Positions 1 through 11,121 of a stretch of 64,000 bases of DNA are shown here, piece by piece. The position numbers and the translations under genes are program-made. The stretch's first letter is position 1. Each line of letters opens with the position of its first letter. The stretch covers positions 6,030,358-6,094,357 of the forward strand of contig JARWKL010000016.1 in NCBI GenBank assembly GCA_029961685.1. Direction: 5' to 3'. Below the pieces are notes generated by a model. It was not told the origin of the DNA and did no database searches. It saw nothing but the letters and a program-made list of their open reading frames with translations. This DNA is from Aristolochia californica. Its lineage: Eukaryota; Streptophyta; Magnoliopsida; Piperales; Aristolochiaceae.

Positions 1-628
1 TTAATTTATTAATATTTTTAATTCTATTTTTATTAAGCAAGTGAATTGTTTAATTTTATCTTTAAATTTTCTGAATTATATTAGCTCTTATGTTTTTACT
101 ATTAAATTAACATCACACATTGATAAAAATAAAATAAATAGTGCCTTAATATTTTATTAATTTATAATTTTAGTATGATTGCACGCATCGTACCTCAAAA
201 TTGAGTCCGTCGTCCCTTTCAAATTATCTTTGATGGGAAGATGATTCAAAAAACAAAAAATTGGAGCATCTTGTCGATCGCCTCTCCTCCTACCAGTAAG
301 AGAAGTTTCTCTCCCATCGAAAAGAGGAGGGTGTGGGCAGGAGACCCCCCTATAGAAGGTGAAAACTGTTGAAAGATATAAATAAACTTCGGTGCCATTA
401 TTGTAAATATTTTATGTGTTTGTGTCTTCTTCACTTTTTCTAGGGTGAATGGTTTACTTATAATTTATGTACTCTTGAAATCTATAAATAAAGGTTATGG
501 GGAGGGTTTGGACACAATTCCACAATCCTAATTCTCCCTTCAATTCTCTCCTCTACGTGCTCACCAATCTCTTCTCTCCCAACGGTCCTTTCTTTTGTTC
601 TTTCTCTCTTCTTCTTCTTCTTTCTTCT

Positions 629-1074
629 TGTTAGAAGATAGGCTCAAACCCACACATCCAAAGAGAAGGTCCATACATCCAAGAGAGGTGGCATCGTAAT
701 AAATAAGAAGGTTTCTCATAAAAATGGCACAATGATGTAATTAGTCAAGGATGAACGTGTTTATTTATGTCTTTTATTATATAGAGCTTTTAGCCCAAGG
801 GTGTTATAGACATTGTAATGTTCTGTCAAAAACTATAAATAGAGGACCTTGGCTTGGGGTAGAGCATTCAAGCTCTCTCCCCTTCTCTTAATTCATCTAA
901 ACTCTCTCTTAGCCTAAAGGCTCTCTCCTCCTTTCTTCTCTTCTCTTCTTGTTTTCTTCTCCTCTCCCTCTCTTACTTTGCTTAAGGCTCTAATCATGGG
1001 ATCCTAAATTCAACATTTCTCTCTTCCATTATCTTAGGTTGGAGACTTTATATTATGGAATCCTGAAAACAACA
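629..1074 (+). repeat. LTR, copy 0 of the window's main LTR family
   Basis: This LTR starts TGTTAGAAGAT and ends CCTGAAAACAACA, giving the TG...CA ends of an LTR at about 446 bp. It carries a TATA box (ACTATAAATAGAGG near 835). It resembles the LTR at 7,578-8,014 at both ends and in length. The bases just after it (TGATGTCAGTG) are a poor match to the primer-binding site for initiator tRNA-Met, so it may be a 5' LTR of a lost element or a solo LTR. Positions 1-628 hold no recognisable gene. Confidence 0.6.
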
Positions 1075-1321
1075 TGATGTCAGTGTTGTGATTTCAGGAT
1101 TCCAATTATTTGTTTTTTCTACTGGGATTATAATTCACGAGGGAACTGATGGGCATGGAGGAGATGCATGACAAAGATAAGTTCTTTCCCTTTGTTCTTG
1201 GATTCGAAGCAGTAGATTGCCCATGCTTCCCATTGGTATTATAACTTATTTTTGTTTCTACAGTTGATCTACAATTTTTTTGTCAATGCTAATCTGTTGC
1301 TTGAATGGATATTATTGTTTG

Positions 1322-1729
1322 ATGTTGAGCATGTTAATCTGCTGCCCATTGGGAGAAAACTGAAGGAAGAAGGGTTATGGAATTGATTCTTCCTTACCCT
1401 CCCTCTGAAGCTCTATTTATATATTTATGAAAGTATAATATTACAATAATACCCCTGAACTTAGGGTTTAGGTTTTAGGGTTTTAACCCTGGAACTCTAA
1501 CATAATTACATCAATGTTATCTCTATGAGATGACCCTTTATTTACCATCCTGCTATCAATGTATGAAGGGCTATGGGCCTTTTCTTTGATATGTGGGCCT
1601 TGAGCCCGTCTTCTATATCTCTTGGATCCATGGGTCTTCTTTGGTCTTATGGGCTTGGGCCCATCTTCTTATACACTTTGATATGTGGGCCTTCCTTGAT
1701 CGTGTGGTCTTGGGCCCTGTCTTCCAACA
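1322..1729 (-). repeat. 3' LTR of the oleosin-bearing element
   Basis: Matches the 5' LTR at 3,710-4,140 over most of its length, including the GGGCTTGGGCCCATCTTCTT stretch and the ATGACCCTTTATTTAC stretch. It is shorter near its lower-coordinate end, which suggests a deletion or truncation. The polypurine tract lies immediately outside its 5' end at 1,730-1,741. The lower boundary is the least certain. Confidence 0.6.
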
Positions 1730-2026
1730 CTCCCCCTCAAGTTGGGCATGAGAGAACAGTATAAACTCCCAGCTTGCTGCAAAAGATGTATACAATCTTT
1801 TTTTTTTTTTTTTGTATAATGTGCCTTCATCTTCCAACACACCCCTCACGCTGGTGCTCTCGTTCATGAAGCCCAACTGGTATAATATCAGTGAGAGTAA
1901 ATCACTCCTAGTTGCTAAGACATTGCTCTGAAGTATCCACCTCCACAAGACAACGACTCTCAAGTGGTAGAGTAATAAATGATAATGGGGGGAAAGTAAC
2001 ATAAATATAATAATAAGTTCCTCCGT

Positions 2027-2303
2027 CATGGACTTCCAACCACAAAAATGTGATATTTTTTACAGGGATGAAGTTCCTTCGTCATGGACTTCCAACCACA
2101 AAAATTTTGATATTTTTTACGGGATGAAGTTCCTCTGTCATGGACTCCCAAACACAAATAAATTTGATATTTTTGACGGGGATGAAGTTCGTCCGTCATG
2201 GATTCCCAACCAGAAATAAATTTGATATTTTTGACGGGGATGAAGTTCCTCCATCATGGACTCCCAACAAAAAAAAACTTTGATATTTTTTACGGGGTTG
2301 ACA
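2027..2303 (+). repeat. Minisatellite, 56-58-bp unit, about 4.9 copies
   Basis: Units begin CATGGACTTCCAAC or close variants at 2,027, 2,083, 2,139, 2,197 and 2,255, so spacing is 56, 56, 58 and 58 bp. Each unit contains a TTTGATATTTTT(T/G)AC core and a GGGATGAAGTTC core. The last copy is incomplete. The array lies inside the LTR element, between its polypurine tract and the oleosin relic. An open frame runs through it but carries no recognisable protein. Confidence 0.9.
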
Positions 2304-2699
2304 ATAAATAATGGTATGATGCTACCATTTCTTCAATGATAATGTTTCATCAATAGAGACACAATAGCAGCAGCTGATAATGGGCTTGGTTTGGGCCCAT
2401 TTAACACAACCCAAAATAATCCTAATAAAATGACCCATGAAATAATCCAAAACACATATCTAGACCAAATAATATGTTGACCAAGGAATAATCTATTAAT
2501 TCTTCAATAATAATCTAGCTAGAGATAAAAAAATTAACAGAGTCCAAAATCTTGAGCATGCATATCGAGGCAAAAAATAAGTGGCCCGAATCAGGTTGAC
2601 TCGGTCTGGCTAGTGCAGAAACAGTACCTCGGGTCGGCAGGGAACTCGGTCTGCATGGTTTGCTGGCTCGCTAGTTGACTCGGGCGAGTCCGGATTGCG

Positions 2700-3240
2700 C
2701 CAGAACAGAGCGCTTTGCGAAAGTAGGCGCTAAAATAATAATTCTTTAACTTAGGTCAAGCTTTGATCGGGAAACAGAGGTTTCTTCCCCGTGCGAAGAG
2801 AAGGAAACCAGAGAGATCGGGAAGAAACTTTCCAAACCGAAGCCCAAAGGAGTTTCCGAAAAACAACAGTAAATCTTCCCCGACCCTTTTTGGCCTTTCC
2901 GACGTCGACGACCGCCGGCAGTTCTCTCTTCCCTCCCCCGGCGGTCTCTGCCTCATCGCCCGTAAGTTTTAAAAAACCAGCCAACGTCGTCGAGTTCTCT
3001 GCCGTCGGAAAAACTCTGGAGACAAGGAGAACGACGCTTTCACTTTTGATGATGAAGGTAGCGGTGGTGGGTCGTCTTCCTCGTGCGGCTCGGGCAGACA
3101 ACGACGGCAAAAAATGCAGCAGCAATGGCAGCAGAACGTCTTCTCCGGCGACGCTGGGTCGTCTTCCTCGTGCGGCTCAGGCAGAGAAGAATTTTTCGTA
3201 AGTTGTCGTCGTCTTCGGCCTCCAAAAAAATCAGCAGCAG
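2700..3240 (+). other. GC-rich segment upstream of the oleosin relic
   Basis: The DNA changes abruptly from AT-rich to GC-rich and stays so until the oleosin hairpin ends. It contains a short duplicated stretch (GGGTCGTCTTCCTCGTGCGG at about 3,067 and 3,156). Several overlapping open frames exist on both strands, as expected from composition, and none resembles a known protein. It may be the former 5' part of the oleosin locus. Confidence 0.4.
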
Positions 3241-3610
3241 CAGCAGCAGCCCAAGTCGTACCAGGCCGTCACCCTAGGTGGCTCCATGCTGGTGCTGTCG
3301 GGGCCCACGCTGGCAGGGACTGTGGTCGGAGTCACGCTGGTGACGCCGCTGCTGGTGATATTCAGCGCGATGCTGGTACCGGCTGCCATCGCGGTTTGCC
3401 TCATCGGCGCGAGGTTTCTTTCGTTGGGGGGATGCGCTCTCGGTGTTGTCGTGGATTGTCGTGGATATACAAGTACGTGACCGGGAAGCATCCGATAGGG
3501 GCGGACTAGTTGGACCAGGTGCGGATGACTTTGGAAAGCAAGGCAAAGGAGATAAGGGAGCGAGCTGAGAAAAAAAATCATGGACCAGCTAGAGTGGGAA
3601 AAAAAACAAC
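3241..3610 (+). pseudogene. Oleosin pseudogene (seed lipid-droplet protein relic)
   Basis: Oleosins coat seed oil bodies, anchored by a long hydrophobic hairpin with a proline knot. Frame 1 from the CAG repeat at 3,241 reads a hydrophilic Gln stretch, then SYQAVTLGGS, LSGPTLAGTVVG and TPLLVIFSAMLVPAAI, which is the oleosin hairpin. The proline-knot pattern P-x5-S-P-x3-P appears as P-x5-S-A-x3-P, so its central proline is lost. Frame is then broken: the C-terminal signature LSWIYKYVTGKHPIGAD continues in another frame, followed by a TAG at the next codon, then LDQVRMTLESKAKEIRERAE. A 10-bp tandem duplication (TTGTCGTGGA twice, 3,446-3,465) sits at the break. An A-run at 3,643-3,653 follows. 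GC content is far above its surroundings. Family identity is firm; how it came to lie inside an LTR element is inference. Confidence 0.85.
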
Positions 3611-3696
3611 TAACAAAATCAAACCGAATTCCAGCAACTATGAAAAAAAAAAATGAACCCTGAAAAAGAAACCATAGTCAAAGTCCTGAAAATTAA

Positions 3697-3709
3697 AGAT
3701 CTGATAGCA
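3697..3709 (-). other. Primer-binding site of the LTR element
   Basis: On the minus strand the LTR ends GAAAATCAACA and is followed directly by TGCTATCAGATC, matching the initiator tRNA-Met primer site TGGTATCAGAGC at 10 of 12 positions. The + oriented LTR at 7,578-8,014 has the similar AGCTATCAAAGC at the same place. Confidence 0.6.
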
Positions 3710-4140
3710 TGTTGATTTTCAGGACTCCATGAATTTTGTTCATAGAGAAAAAGGGAAAGAAACTTATTGGGAGAAAACTAGAGGAAGAGGGGTTATGGAA
3801 TTGATTTTTCCTTACCCTCCCCCTGAAGTTTTATTTATAGATTTATGAAACTACAATATTATAATAATACCCCTAAACTTAGGATTTAGGGTTTTAACCT
3901 TGGAACTTTAACATAATTACATCAATACCATCTCTATGAGATGACCCTTTATTTACTATCCTGCCATCAATGTATGTGGGCCTATGGGCCTTCTCTTTGA
4001 TCTATGGGCCTTGAGCCCGTCTTCTATATCTCTTGGATTTATGGGTCTTCCTTGGTCTTATGGGCTTGGGCCCATATTCTTATACACTTTGATATGTGGG
4101 TCTTCCTTGGTTGTGTGGGCATGGGCCCTGTCTTCCAACA
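3710..4140 (-). repeat. 5' LTR of the oleosin-bearing element
   Basis: A 431-bp LTR, in minus orientation, running TGTTGGAAGACAG to GAAAATCAACA. It aligns with the 437-bp LTR at 7,578-8,014 (opposite strand) and with 1,322-1,729. Confidence 0.7.
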
Positions 4141-4439
4141 TTATTAATTCAAAATTGATTCTAGTGCCAAGAACTAGCCTTCATATCAACTCCTCTTTAC
4201 CGGTTCTATCGACCAAATTGGCAGATGTTTTCCAAGAGACTCTAATATCTATTTACCCCTTCTGAAACTCTTTGCCCTTGAGTGTGATGGAGGATTCTCA
4301 TTAGTTCATTCACTGAGGGCTTTTATATTTTATATTTTTTTATTTTCATTTAAAATTCTTTTGATCTAACTTCATAGATGATTTTATTGTCATTCAATAA
4401 GCGTTAATGGCTTAAACAGATTATATAGAAGTTTAGAGA

Positions 4440-7158
4440 GAAGAAGAAAATAATTTTCACTGTTGTTTTTCATTGAAGAGGTATGAAGGTATTTATAGTT
4501 TTACAGAAAGTGTCGTAGCGTGGCAGTATGAAGTTTACAATTCCTTTTTAATTTCAGCTACGAAGTACAATTTGAGTTTAATTTACCCTTTATATCTATC
4601 ATGCCCCTGCAGATGGAGCTCCGAGAAGAGTCTCCAACCTTGGTCTTCAAGGGGAAGAAGTGTGTTTGCAGAAACGGTTTGGTGAGAGCATCAACCAACT
4701 AACTGATCAGCAGAGGAGACATGAGTAACCCAAAGAATGCCACTTTGAACTTGTTCACAAATGAAGTGATAATCCAAAGCAACATGTTTCATGGGAGAGT
4801 GAAATACTAAATTGGAGCACAGATTTATAGCACCAACATTATCACAATAAAGCACCAATTGTTGTGGAAGAAAAACATCAAGATCAGTGAGAAATATAAC
4901 ATCTCTAAGGCAGTGGTTGCAACAGAGCAATATTTCGCCTCAATAGAGGAGCGAGTCACAATTCGTTGCTTCTTAGAACTCCAAGAGATAGGATTGCGAC
5001 CTAGGTAAACAAGATAGGCATATGTGGAAGCAAAATCATCCTCTTTTTTTCCCTAGTCAGCATTAGAGAATGCATGGAGAGACAAAGAAGATTGCCAATG
5101 TAGGACAATACCATGATCTAGAGTCCCACAAAGATAGTGCAACAATTGCCTGATAGTTTCCCCAATGGTCAGTAGTAAGACAACGTATAAACCGAGACAA
5201 CTTATTTACCGCAGAGGCAATGTCAGGACGAGTAAAACCAGATATACTTTGTAAAGTGATCGACAAAAATAGCATAATATTTGAAATCATCAATAGAAGA
5301 AATAGGAGAGGTTCATACATACGAGAAAATAGTATCAAGAGGGGAAGAAGAGACAAGAGAGGAGAGGGAGAATGATAATTTGTGACTCTTATTGCATTGA
5401 CAAGAATTACAATTGAAATTAAAATTCAAATGATGCGATATATCTAACTGAAAGGTAGAAACAATGTGTCATAAAATTGGAGATGAGGGATGACTTCAGC
5501 AATGATGTCACGCAGATGAAGTAGTCTTGACATTGGAAAAAGGCTATTAATGATGAAGACGGAGCTGAGGACGACGGCCACTCGTACACACCATTTTTAA
5601 TTCGAGCCTGCAAAAGTGTTGCCTCCTTGCGAAGATCCTTCACAAGAACATTAGTAAGTGAAAATTCAAAGGAGGTATGATTAAATTGTCAAGACTGAGA
5701 TAGAAATAAGATTCTTTTGCATGGTAGAAACACAAAGAATATTATTTAAGAAAAATATACGAGAGGGAATAGAGAGAGATTTGGAATTGGTATGAGTAAT
5801 AGGGAGACCCGTGCTATCACCAATTACAATATCGTCAGTGCTGTCATGAGTAATATGAACAGAAAGATTGCTCAAGTCAATGGTAACATAGTGCGATGCT
5901 CTACTATCCATAAGCTAAGGAGAACCAGTAAGAGAGTTAGCGTTTGCAAGATGTGCTAGTGGTTGTCATGATGCCGAAAGGTAAGGTTGCCAATGAGGAG
6001 GTTGGCTAGGAGCCTGGGGTATAGGCAAGAGTGATTGCATATGACGAAAGACAGGACAATGTGGAACAGTGTGTCCTTTTTCGTAAAACCACTGGCAACA
6101 GTTGAGGTAGGGTCAAGGCTAAGATCGACCATCCAAAGTGGGTTGTAGGAGGACACCCCCAGGTTGTCATTTATTACGATTACCTGACTTACCAGAATTG
6201 TAGCAAGAGTTGGCGGGATTTGTAGACGCTGGAAGTGGAGAGGAGTGAGCTTGATGGACACATAGCGATAGATCCTTATTGATGAGTTTTTTATGTAGTT
6301 CATCAAAAGAAGTTGGCGTGTCACGACCATTGATAATACCAACAAGTGGTTTGGTTTGTAATCATCGTCGAGTCCATCCAATTTTTTCTCTATGAGATCA
6401 TCTTCATCCATAAGTTTTCCTATGCCCACAAGTTCATCGACATGTGTTTGAATAAACTGCATATACTCAAAAATTGTTTGATATCCCTTAGTGACATGCT
6501 TGAGTTGTTCCTTGATCTGTTTGATGTGACCGCTCGAAGGCCAGACATAAGTATAGGCCAGAGTATTCAAGGAGGAATGAAAGACGACATGATAGAGCCA
6601 ATAAGAACACTAAAAATTAGGTTATCCTGACAAAGTCATGTATGGTATTTGGGATTGGGAGCCGCAAGACTATTGGTTTTCTTTGTGGCTAAGGGTGTAT
6701 GATGAGCGTCATCAACGAACTTGTAGAGATCATAACCAGTAAGAATGATTTCCATCTAAAGCTTCCAACAAAGATAATTGGTGGATTTGAGTTTGACAGA
6801 ATTGTGAATGTTGATCACCATAAGAGGTGTGGTTGGGTCATGAACATTAGGAATGGTGGTTTGAGTCTCTTTAGGTGTGGGATGGATGGCCTTCAGTGAC
6901 AGTGGAGAAAACGCACGGTGGCTGCAGGCGACGACAGTCGGCAATGATCTGGAACTGAGAGACAGTGAGCAGGCAATCGTGAGCTGTGAGACTTCTTTTT
7001 TTTAGGAAGAAAGAATAATTTTCATTGTTGTATTTCATTGATGAGGTATGAAGGTATTTATAGTTTTAGATAAGCGCCTAGTGGGTTGAAGTTTACAATT
7101 CCTATTTTAACTCCTGGATAGGCACAATTTGAGTTTAACTTATCCTTTATCGCAATCA
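4440..7158 (-). mobile_element. Degenerate Ty1/copia retrotransposon with short LTRs
   Basis: Direct repeats of about 150-160 bp at 4,440-4,601 and 7,003-7,158 share the AGGTATGAAGGTATTTATAG stretch and flank minus-strand gag-pol remains. Read from high to low coordinates: a Gag-like frame (6,570-5,956); the protease beginning MDSRASHYVT (5,911-5,681), where the aspartic-protease motif DSGA has become DSRA; an RT fragment with RPDIASAVNKLSRF (near 5,240); and RNase H with LYCDNVGAINLCSN and KHVALDYHFICEQV (4,930-4,691). Integrase and most of RT are deleted or unreadable. A purine-rich TGCAGGGGCA lies directly before the 3' LTR. Many stops and frameshifts make it inactive. Confidence 0.8.
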
Positions 7159-7577
7159 AATTAAACACATCAAACAGCAGTTCCTTCGCACCATTAAAAA
7201 AGTTTCCAAGAACCTTCCTATGTCATCTTTAATTTAATTGAAAGCCCCGTCTCATGGATTTCGAAGGATTTGGGTGAATGATATGGTGGTGTATCCCTAA
7301 TATGTATTTGGGACGATGAGGGGTCAATGCTCAAATTCATTGAACTCGAGCAAAGACGAGTAGAACTTGGAAAGCTTCATTATGTTTCTCTTCCTCCCTT
7401 TTCTTTGTTTTGTTTGTGACAAATGACAATAGATGCCTCTGTTTTTCTTCTCTGAGAATAGTAATTCTTCTCCAAATAAGGAGCTGATTGAAATCCATGA
7501 GTTTGAGCCTGAGGCATAAGATTCAAAATGTTTGGTTTTCTGGCCCACAATGCAGGATAGAGATGAAAGACGAAGAG

Positions 7578-8014
7578 TGTTGGAAGATAGGGCCCAAACC
7601 CACACGACCAAGGAAGGCTCACATATCCAAGTGTATTAGAAGATGGGCCCAAGCCCATAAGACCAAGGAAGACCTATGCATCTAAGAGATATAGAAGACG
7701 GGCTCAAGGTCCACAGATCAAGGAGAAGGCCCATAAGTCCACTTACATTGATGACAGGATGGTAAAAAAAGGTCATTTCATAGAGATGACATTAATGTAA
7801 TTAAGTTAAAGTTCCAGGGTTAAAACCCTAAACTCTAAGCCCTAAGTTCAGCGGTATTATTTTATTATAGTAATTTTATAAATCTATAAATAGAGCTTCA
7901 GGGGGAGGGTTAGAAATCATCAAGTTCATAACCCTTTTTCCTCTTGTTTTCTCCCAATGAGTTTCTCTTCCTTTTTCTCCATGAGCTAAATTCATGGAGT
8001 CCTAAAAATCAACA
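7578..8014 (+). repeat. LTR of gypsy-type element (plus strand copy)
   Basis: A 437-bp TG...CA sequence (TGTTGGAAGATAGG to CCTAAAAATCAACA), with a TATA box in CTATAAATAGAGC near 7,886. It is followed at once by a primer-site-like AGCTATCAAAGC. Gypsy pol remains follow in the same orientation, so this is probably the 5' LTR of that element. No matching 3' LTR was seen downstream. Confidence 0.65.
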
Positions 8015-8449
8015 AGCTATCAAAGCTTTGATTTTCTGGACTCTGACAATAGTTTTTCATATCTCATTCTCTGTCGGTTTTTTTTTTTCATAGTTTCTAC
8101 ATAATAATTTTTTTTTTTTTTTCTGCTGTTATTCTCTCCGTGAGACCAAGCTCATAGCTAGTTCCTAAGTGGAGACTGCTCATTGGCTTCTGCCAAAGAG
8201 GTTTTTTGGGCTAAAGTTTTGTTTTATAGTCGGCAATATTATTGCCGACAAGCTCTTTGTTATTCCGCTGGGCAACATCCCAGACACTAGTAACTTCTTT
8301 CTACCACCAATGACAACCTTTGAGAACTCTCCTTCTCTCTTTGTTTCTCCTTCCACTCCAGTGACTTCATTAACATCATTTCCTCCCTTAAACTAAATCT
8401 TACAATCCAATTTGGCACAATAGCGATTTGTTATTTTTCTTTCTCATAA

Positions 8450-9680
8450 CCCAAAATGTCATGTTGATGGATTCTTTCCTCTACACTTTATCATCCGTAT
8501 GGACCAAAAATGTCTACGTTTCCTTGGGAGAGCAGTAGAAAAAATGGGTGATGAAGTTGATGGGGTTTGACTTTGAGATACAATACAAATCAGATTCGGA
8601 TAAAAGGGGTAGCTGATGCATTATCTACCAAGGAAAAATCCATGAACATCTTAAGCCCTCCCATTTGTGTGTTTCTTTGGTATAAAAAAATTAAACAAGA
8701 TATCCAAAAGGATTTCAGCAGAAGTTACTGATGGACAGCAGCAGTCACCCTCATTACAACATCGTCAAAGGATGTTTGATGTTCAAAAACTGCTTAGTGT
8801 TGTCTTTCTACGTTAACTTGCAATCCTTACCTCCTCAAGGATTTCCACTCCACCCCTTACACCAAGGGGACTGCTTTTACCACTCCTCGTCCCTAGCTAG
8901 GTTTGGGAAGATATCACTCTCGATTTTCTCGATGGTCTTCCCAAAGCCCAAGGGTTCGACACAATTCCAATGGTCGTTGAAAGACTGACTAAATAATCCC
9001 ATTTCCTTCTCCTCAGCTATCCATACACCGCCAAAGCAAGCAAGTAGCTGACTTGTTCGTCCACAAAATCATCCGCTCACATGGATTCCCACCATCCATG
9101 GTTTTCGATAGAGACTGGATCTTCGTTAGCACTTTTTGGCCCTTTATGGAAACAGGCACTCCCCATCAGCTTAGCCTATCATCCACAGACAAACGGGCAA
9201 ACAGAAGTAGTCAGGCAGCAACACCACTTATTACGGAGGCACCAACATGACACCATTCTGAGCTCTTTACAGAAGGGACCGGTCGTCCCTTTTTACAGTA
9301 CTCTATTGGCACTCTCTGGTGGACAAGGTCAAGCAACAGCTCCAAGAGCGAGATGCCATTCTGTTCGAACTCGAGGACAACCTAGACAAAGCTCAACCCG
9401 CCGTTCAAGAAGGTGACTTCGTTGACTTCAAATTACAGCCCAATCAACTCCGGTCTTTGCTATGGACCCTTTAAAATTTTGACAAGGATTGGAGAGGTGG
9501 CATATCGGCTGTAGGATGACACCTATGAAGTGTTAGTCACATGGCAAAACTTTCCTGAATTTGAAGCTATATGGGAATCCCTATGGCACTATCATGTTCC
9601 AGTTTCCCTCGTTCCACCTTGAGGACAAGTTGCCGCTGAACGGGGAGGCGGAGGAATCCTATGGTACATGTGTAGTTTGC
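8450..9680 (+). mobile_element. Ty3/gypsy (chromovirus) pol remnant
   Basis: Broken frames read plant gypsy signatures in order. At about 8,540-8,640 comes the end of RNase H (KKWVMKLMGFDFEIQYKSDS, the usual KLMGYDFEI...K region). The integrase core follows with HKIIRSHGFPPSMVFDRDWIF (9,057-9,120) and SLAYHPQTNGQTEVV (9,162-9,210). An integrase C-terminal and chromodomain-like tail follows at about 9,400-9,640, with LVTWQNFPEFEAIWESL and the FPSFHLEDKLPLNGE ending. Frames change repeatedly and the RT core is missing. The stretch 9,681-10,150 shows no recognisable coding content. Confidence 0.8.
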
Positions 9681-10153
9681 GCCACTGATGCTACATCACT
9701 GAACTTCCTTTTTTCTTTTCAATCGAGCACTGGTCACATTAGAACACCAGATGAAGCTTAGCTTTTCCAGTCTAGTACAGCCCTTGGCAAGAACAGTCAG
9801 ACCATCATCAGATAAATTAGTTGATTCTAAACTGCTTCCTCCAAATCCACTGTTTCCAACTAATGAAGGAAACTTTGAAGAAGAGCACCAATTAACTACA
9901 CCAGCCCAAGATTTTCCTCCGCAGAGAAAATTAATGAGTTCCCTCTAGATATTCAAGATATAATGCGAAAGTGATAATAGCTTTTAGACTTTTCCCTTAA
10001 ACATTTTTCCAGTATCATAACCAGTTTAAGATTTTGCAGACGATGTATAGGCATCAATGTTCCTGAGATCGTATAAACGAACAAACAGTTTCTCTCACTA
10101 AGCTTATCTCTACTATCTAGAAACTGTTATTGTATCAGTTGTTTCTCTTATAT

Positions 10154-11121
10154 GTTGAGTTGAGGAATGAGTGGTTTGACATAGGTGGTAAAATAGGTGC
10201 CATGAAGAAGACGTTTAAGGAGTTGGACTCCATATGTTCTATCTGGTTGAAAGAACATCAACGCCGGAGGCTCTCCGGTATGCATGGAACTGATCAAGAT
10301 TTTTTCGATGTGAGTTGACGAATAAATTTCAAAATCATGAGTATGATGCAGACACGATTACAAAGGCTACGTGTTTGGTAAGATTGGCTTTCTCCCTTGT
10401 TAGGGCTTTTCTGATTACCCCCCTTTTTTTTTTAATTTATCATGGTTGCAGTCAATTCGTCTGCTGAAAATTAATGTTATTTTGGTTCATCCTGCAGTCA
10501 CTGGTTTTAGGTGGGACTGATACCTCTTCCATAACCCTGACTTGGGCTCTTAGTCTGTTATTGAACAATCGTCATGCGTTGAAAAAAGCTCAAGAGGAGC
10601 TCGTCACCTTCGTTGGCAAAGACAGAAACGTGATCGAAGAAGATATCCAGGGCCTCCCTTACCTCCAAGCCATCATAAAAGAAACAATGCGCCTATACCC
10701 ACCAGCTCCACTTTCAGTGCCGCATGAAGCCATCGAAGATTGTTCTATTGGTGGATTCAGAGTTCCTGCCGGAACCCGTGTTCTAATGAATCTGTGGAAA
10801 ATACAGAGAGACCCACGTCTCTGGACTGAACCCAACAATTTCCTGCCAGAGAGATTTCTCACGTCAAATTCAGATATTGATCTAAGAGGACAACATTTTG
10901 AACTCATTCCTTTCGGGTCAGGTCGACGAGTGTGCCCAGGGATGTCTTTCGCACTCAAGGTTGTCCACTTGACTCTCGCTCGTCTCCTTCATTCATTTGA
11001 TGTGGCGACACCGTTTGGTGAATTGGTGGACATGACCGAGACCCCAGGACTCTCAATACCTAAAGCCACTCCTCTTGAAGTTCTTCTAAGCCCACGTCTC
11101 CCAAGCAATCTTTATCTCTAG
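10154..11121 (+). pseudogene. CYP82-family cytochrome P450, 5'-truncated and frameshifted
   Basis: CYP82 enzymes are membrane-bound P450 monooxygenases of plant specialised metabolism. Only the C-terminal part is present. Exon A (about 10,154-10,377) reads DIGGKIGAMKKTFKELDSIC and DQDFFDV, hits a TGA at 10,316, and resumes one base out of frame as NHEYDADTITKATCL. A GT-AG intron (10,378-10,497) follows. Exon B (10,498-11,121) is fully open: I-helix GGTDTSS, the ExxR motif in [12 protein letters not shown], the haem loop [10 protein letters not shown] with its cysteine, and the family's usual end. About 300 N-terminal residues, including the membrane anchor, are absent, and repeats lie upstream. 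The sub-family cannot be fixed. The truncation plus the frameshift argue against function even though exon B looks young. Confidence 0.85.

Larger units (their letters stand above)
1322..4140 (-). mobile_element. Non-autonomous LTR retroelement containing an oleosin relic
   Basis: Two LTRs in the same (minus) orientation flank about 2 kb of internal DNA. Seen directly: the 5' LTR at 3,710-4,140; next to it a primer-binding-site-like stretch, TGCTATCAGATC on the minus strand, two mismatches from the initiator tRNA-Met site TGGTATCAGAGC; a polypurine tract GAGGGGGAG on the minus strand at 1,730-1,741; and then the 3' LTR starting TGTTGGAAGAC. No gag or pol reading frame was found inside. The interior instead holds a 56-58-bp minisatellite (2,027-2,303) and a GC-rich segment with a broken oleosin gene on the plus strand, antisense to the element. 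A clear target-site duplication was not found. Inference: a gypsy-related, mobilised-in-trans derivative of the family whose LTR also stands next to gypsy pol at 7,578-9,680. Confidence 0.6.

Noticed and set aside
2751..3225. Multiple ORFs on both strands in the GC-rich patch
   Set aside because: High GC lowers stop-codon frequency; none matches a family, and only the oleosin frame downstream is supported.
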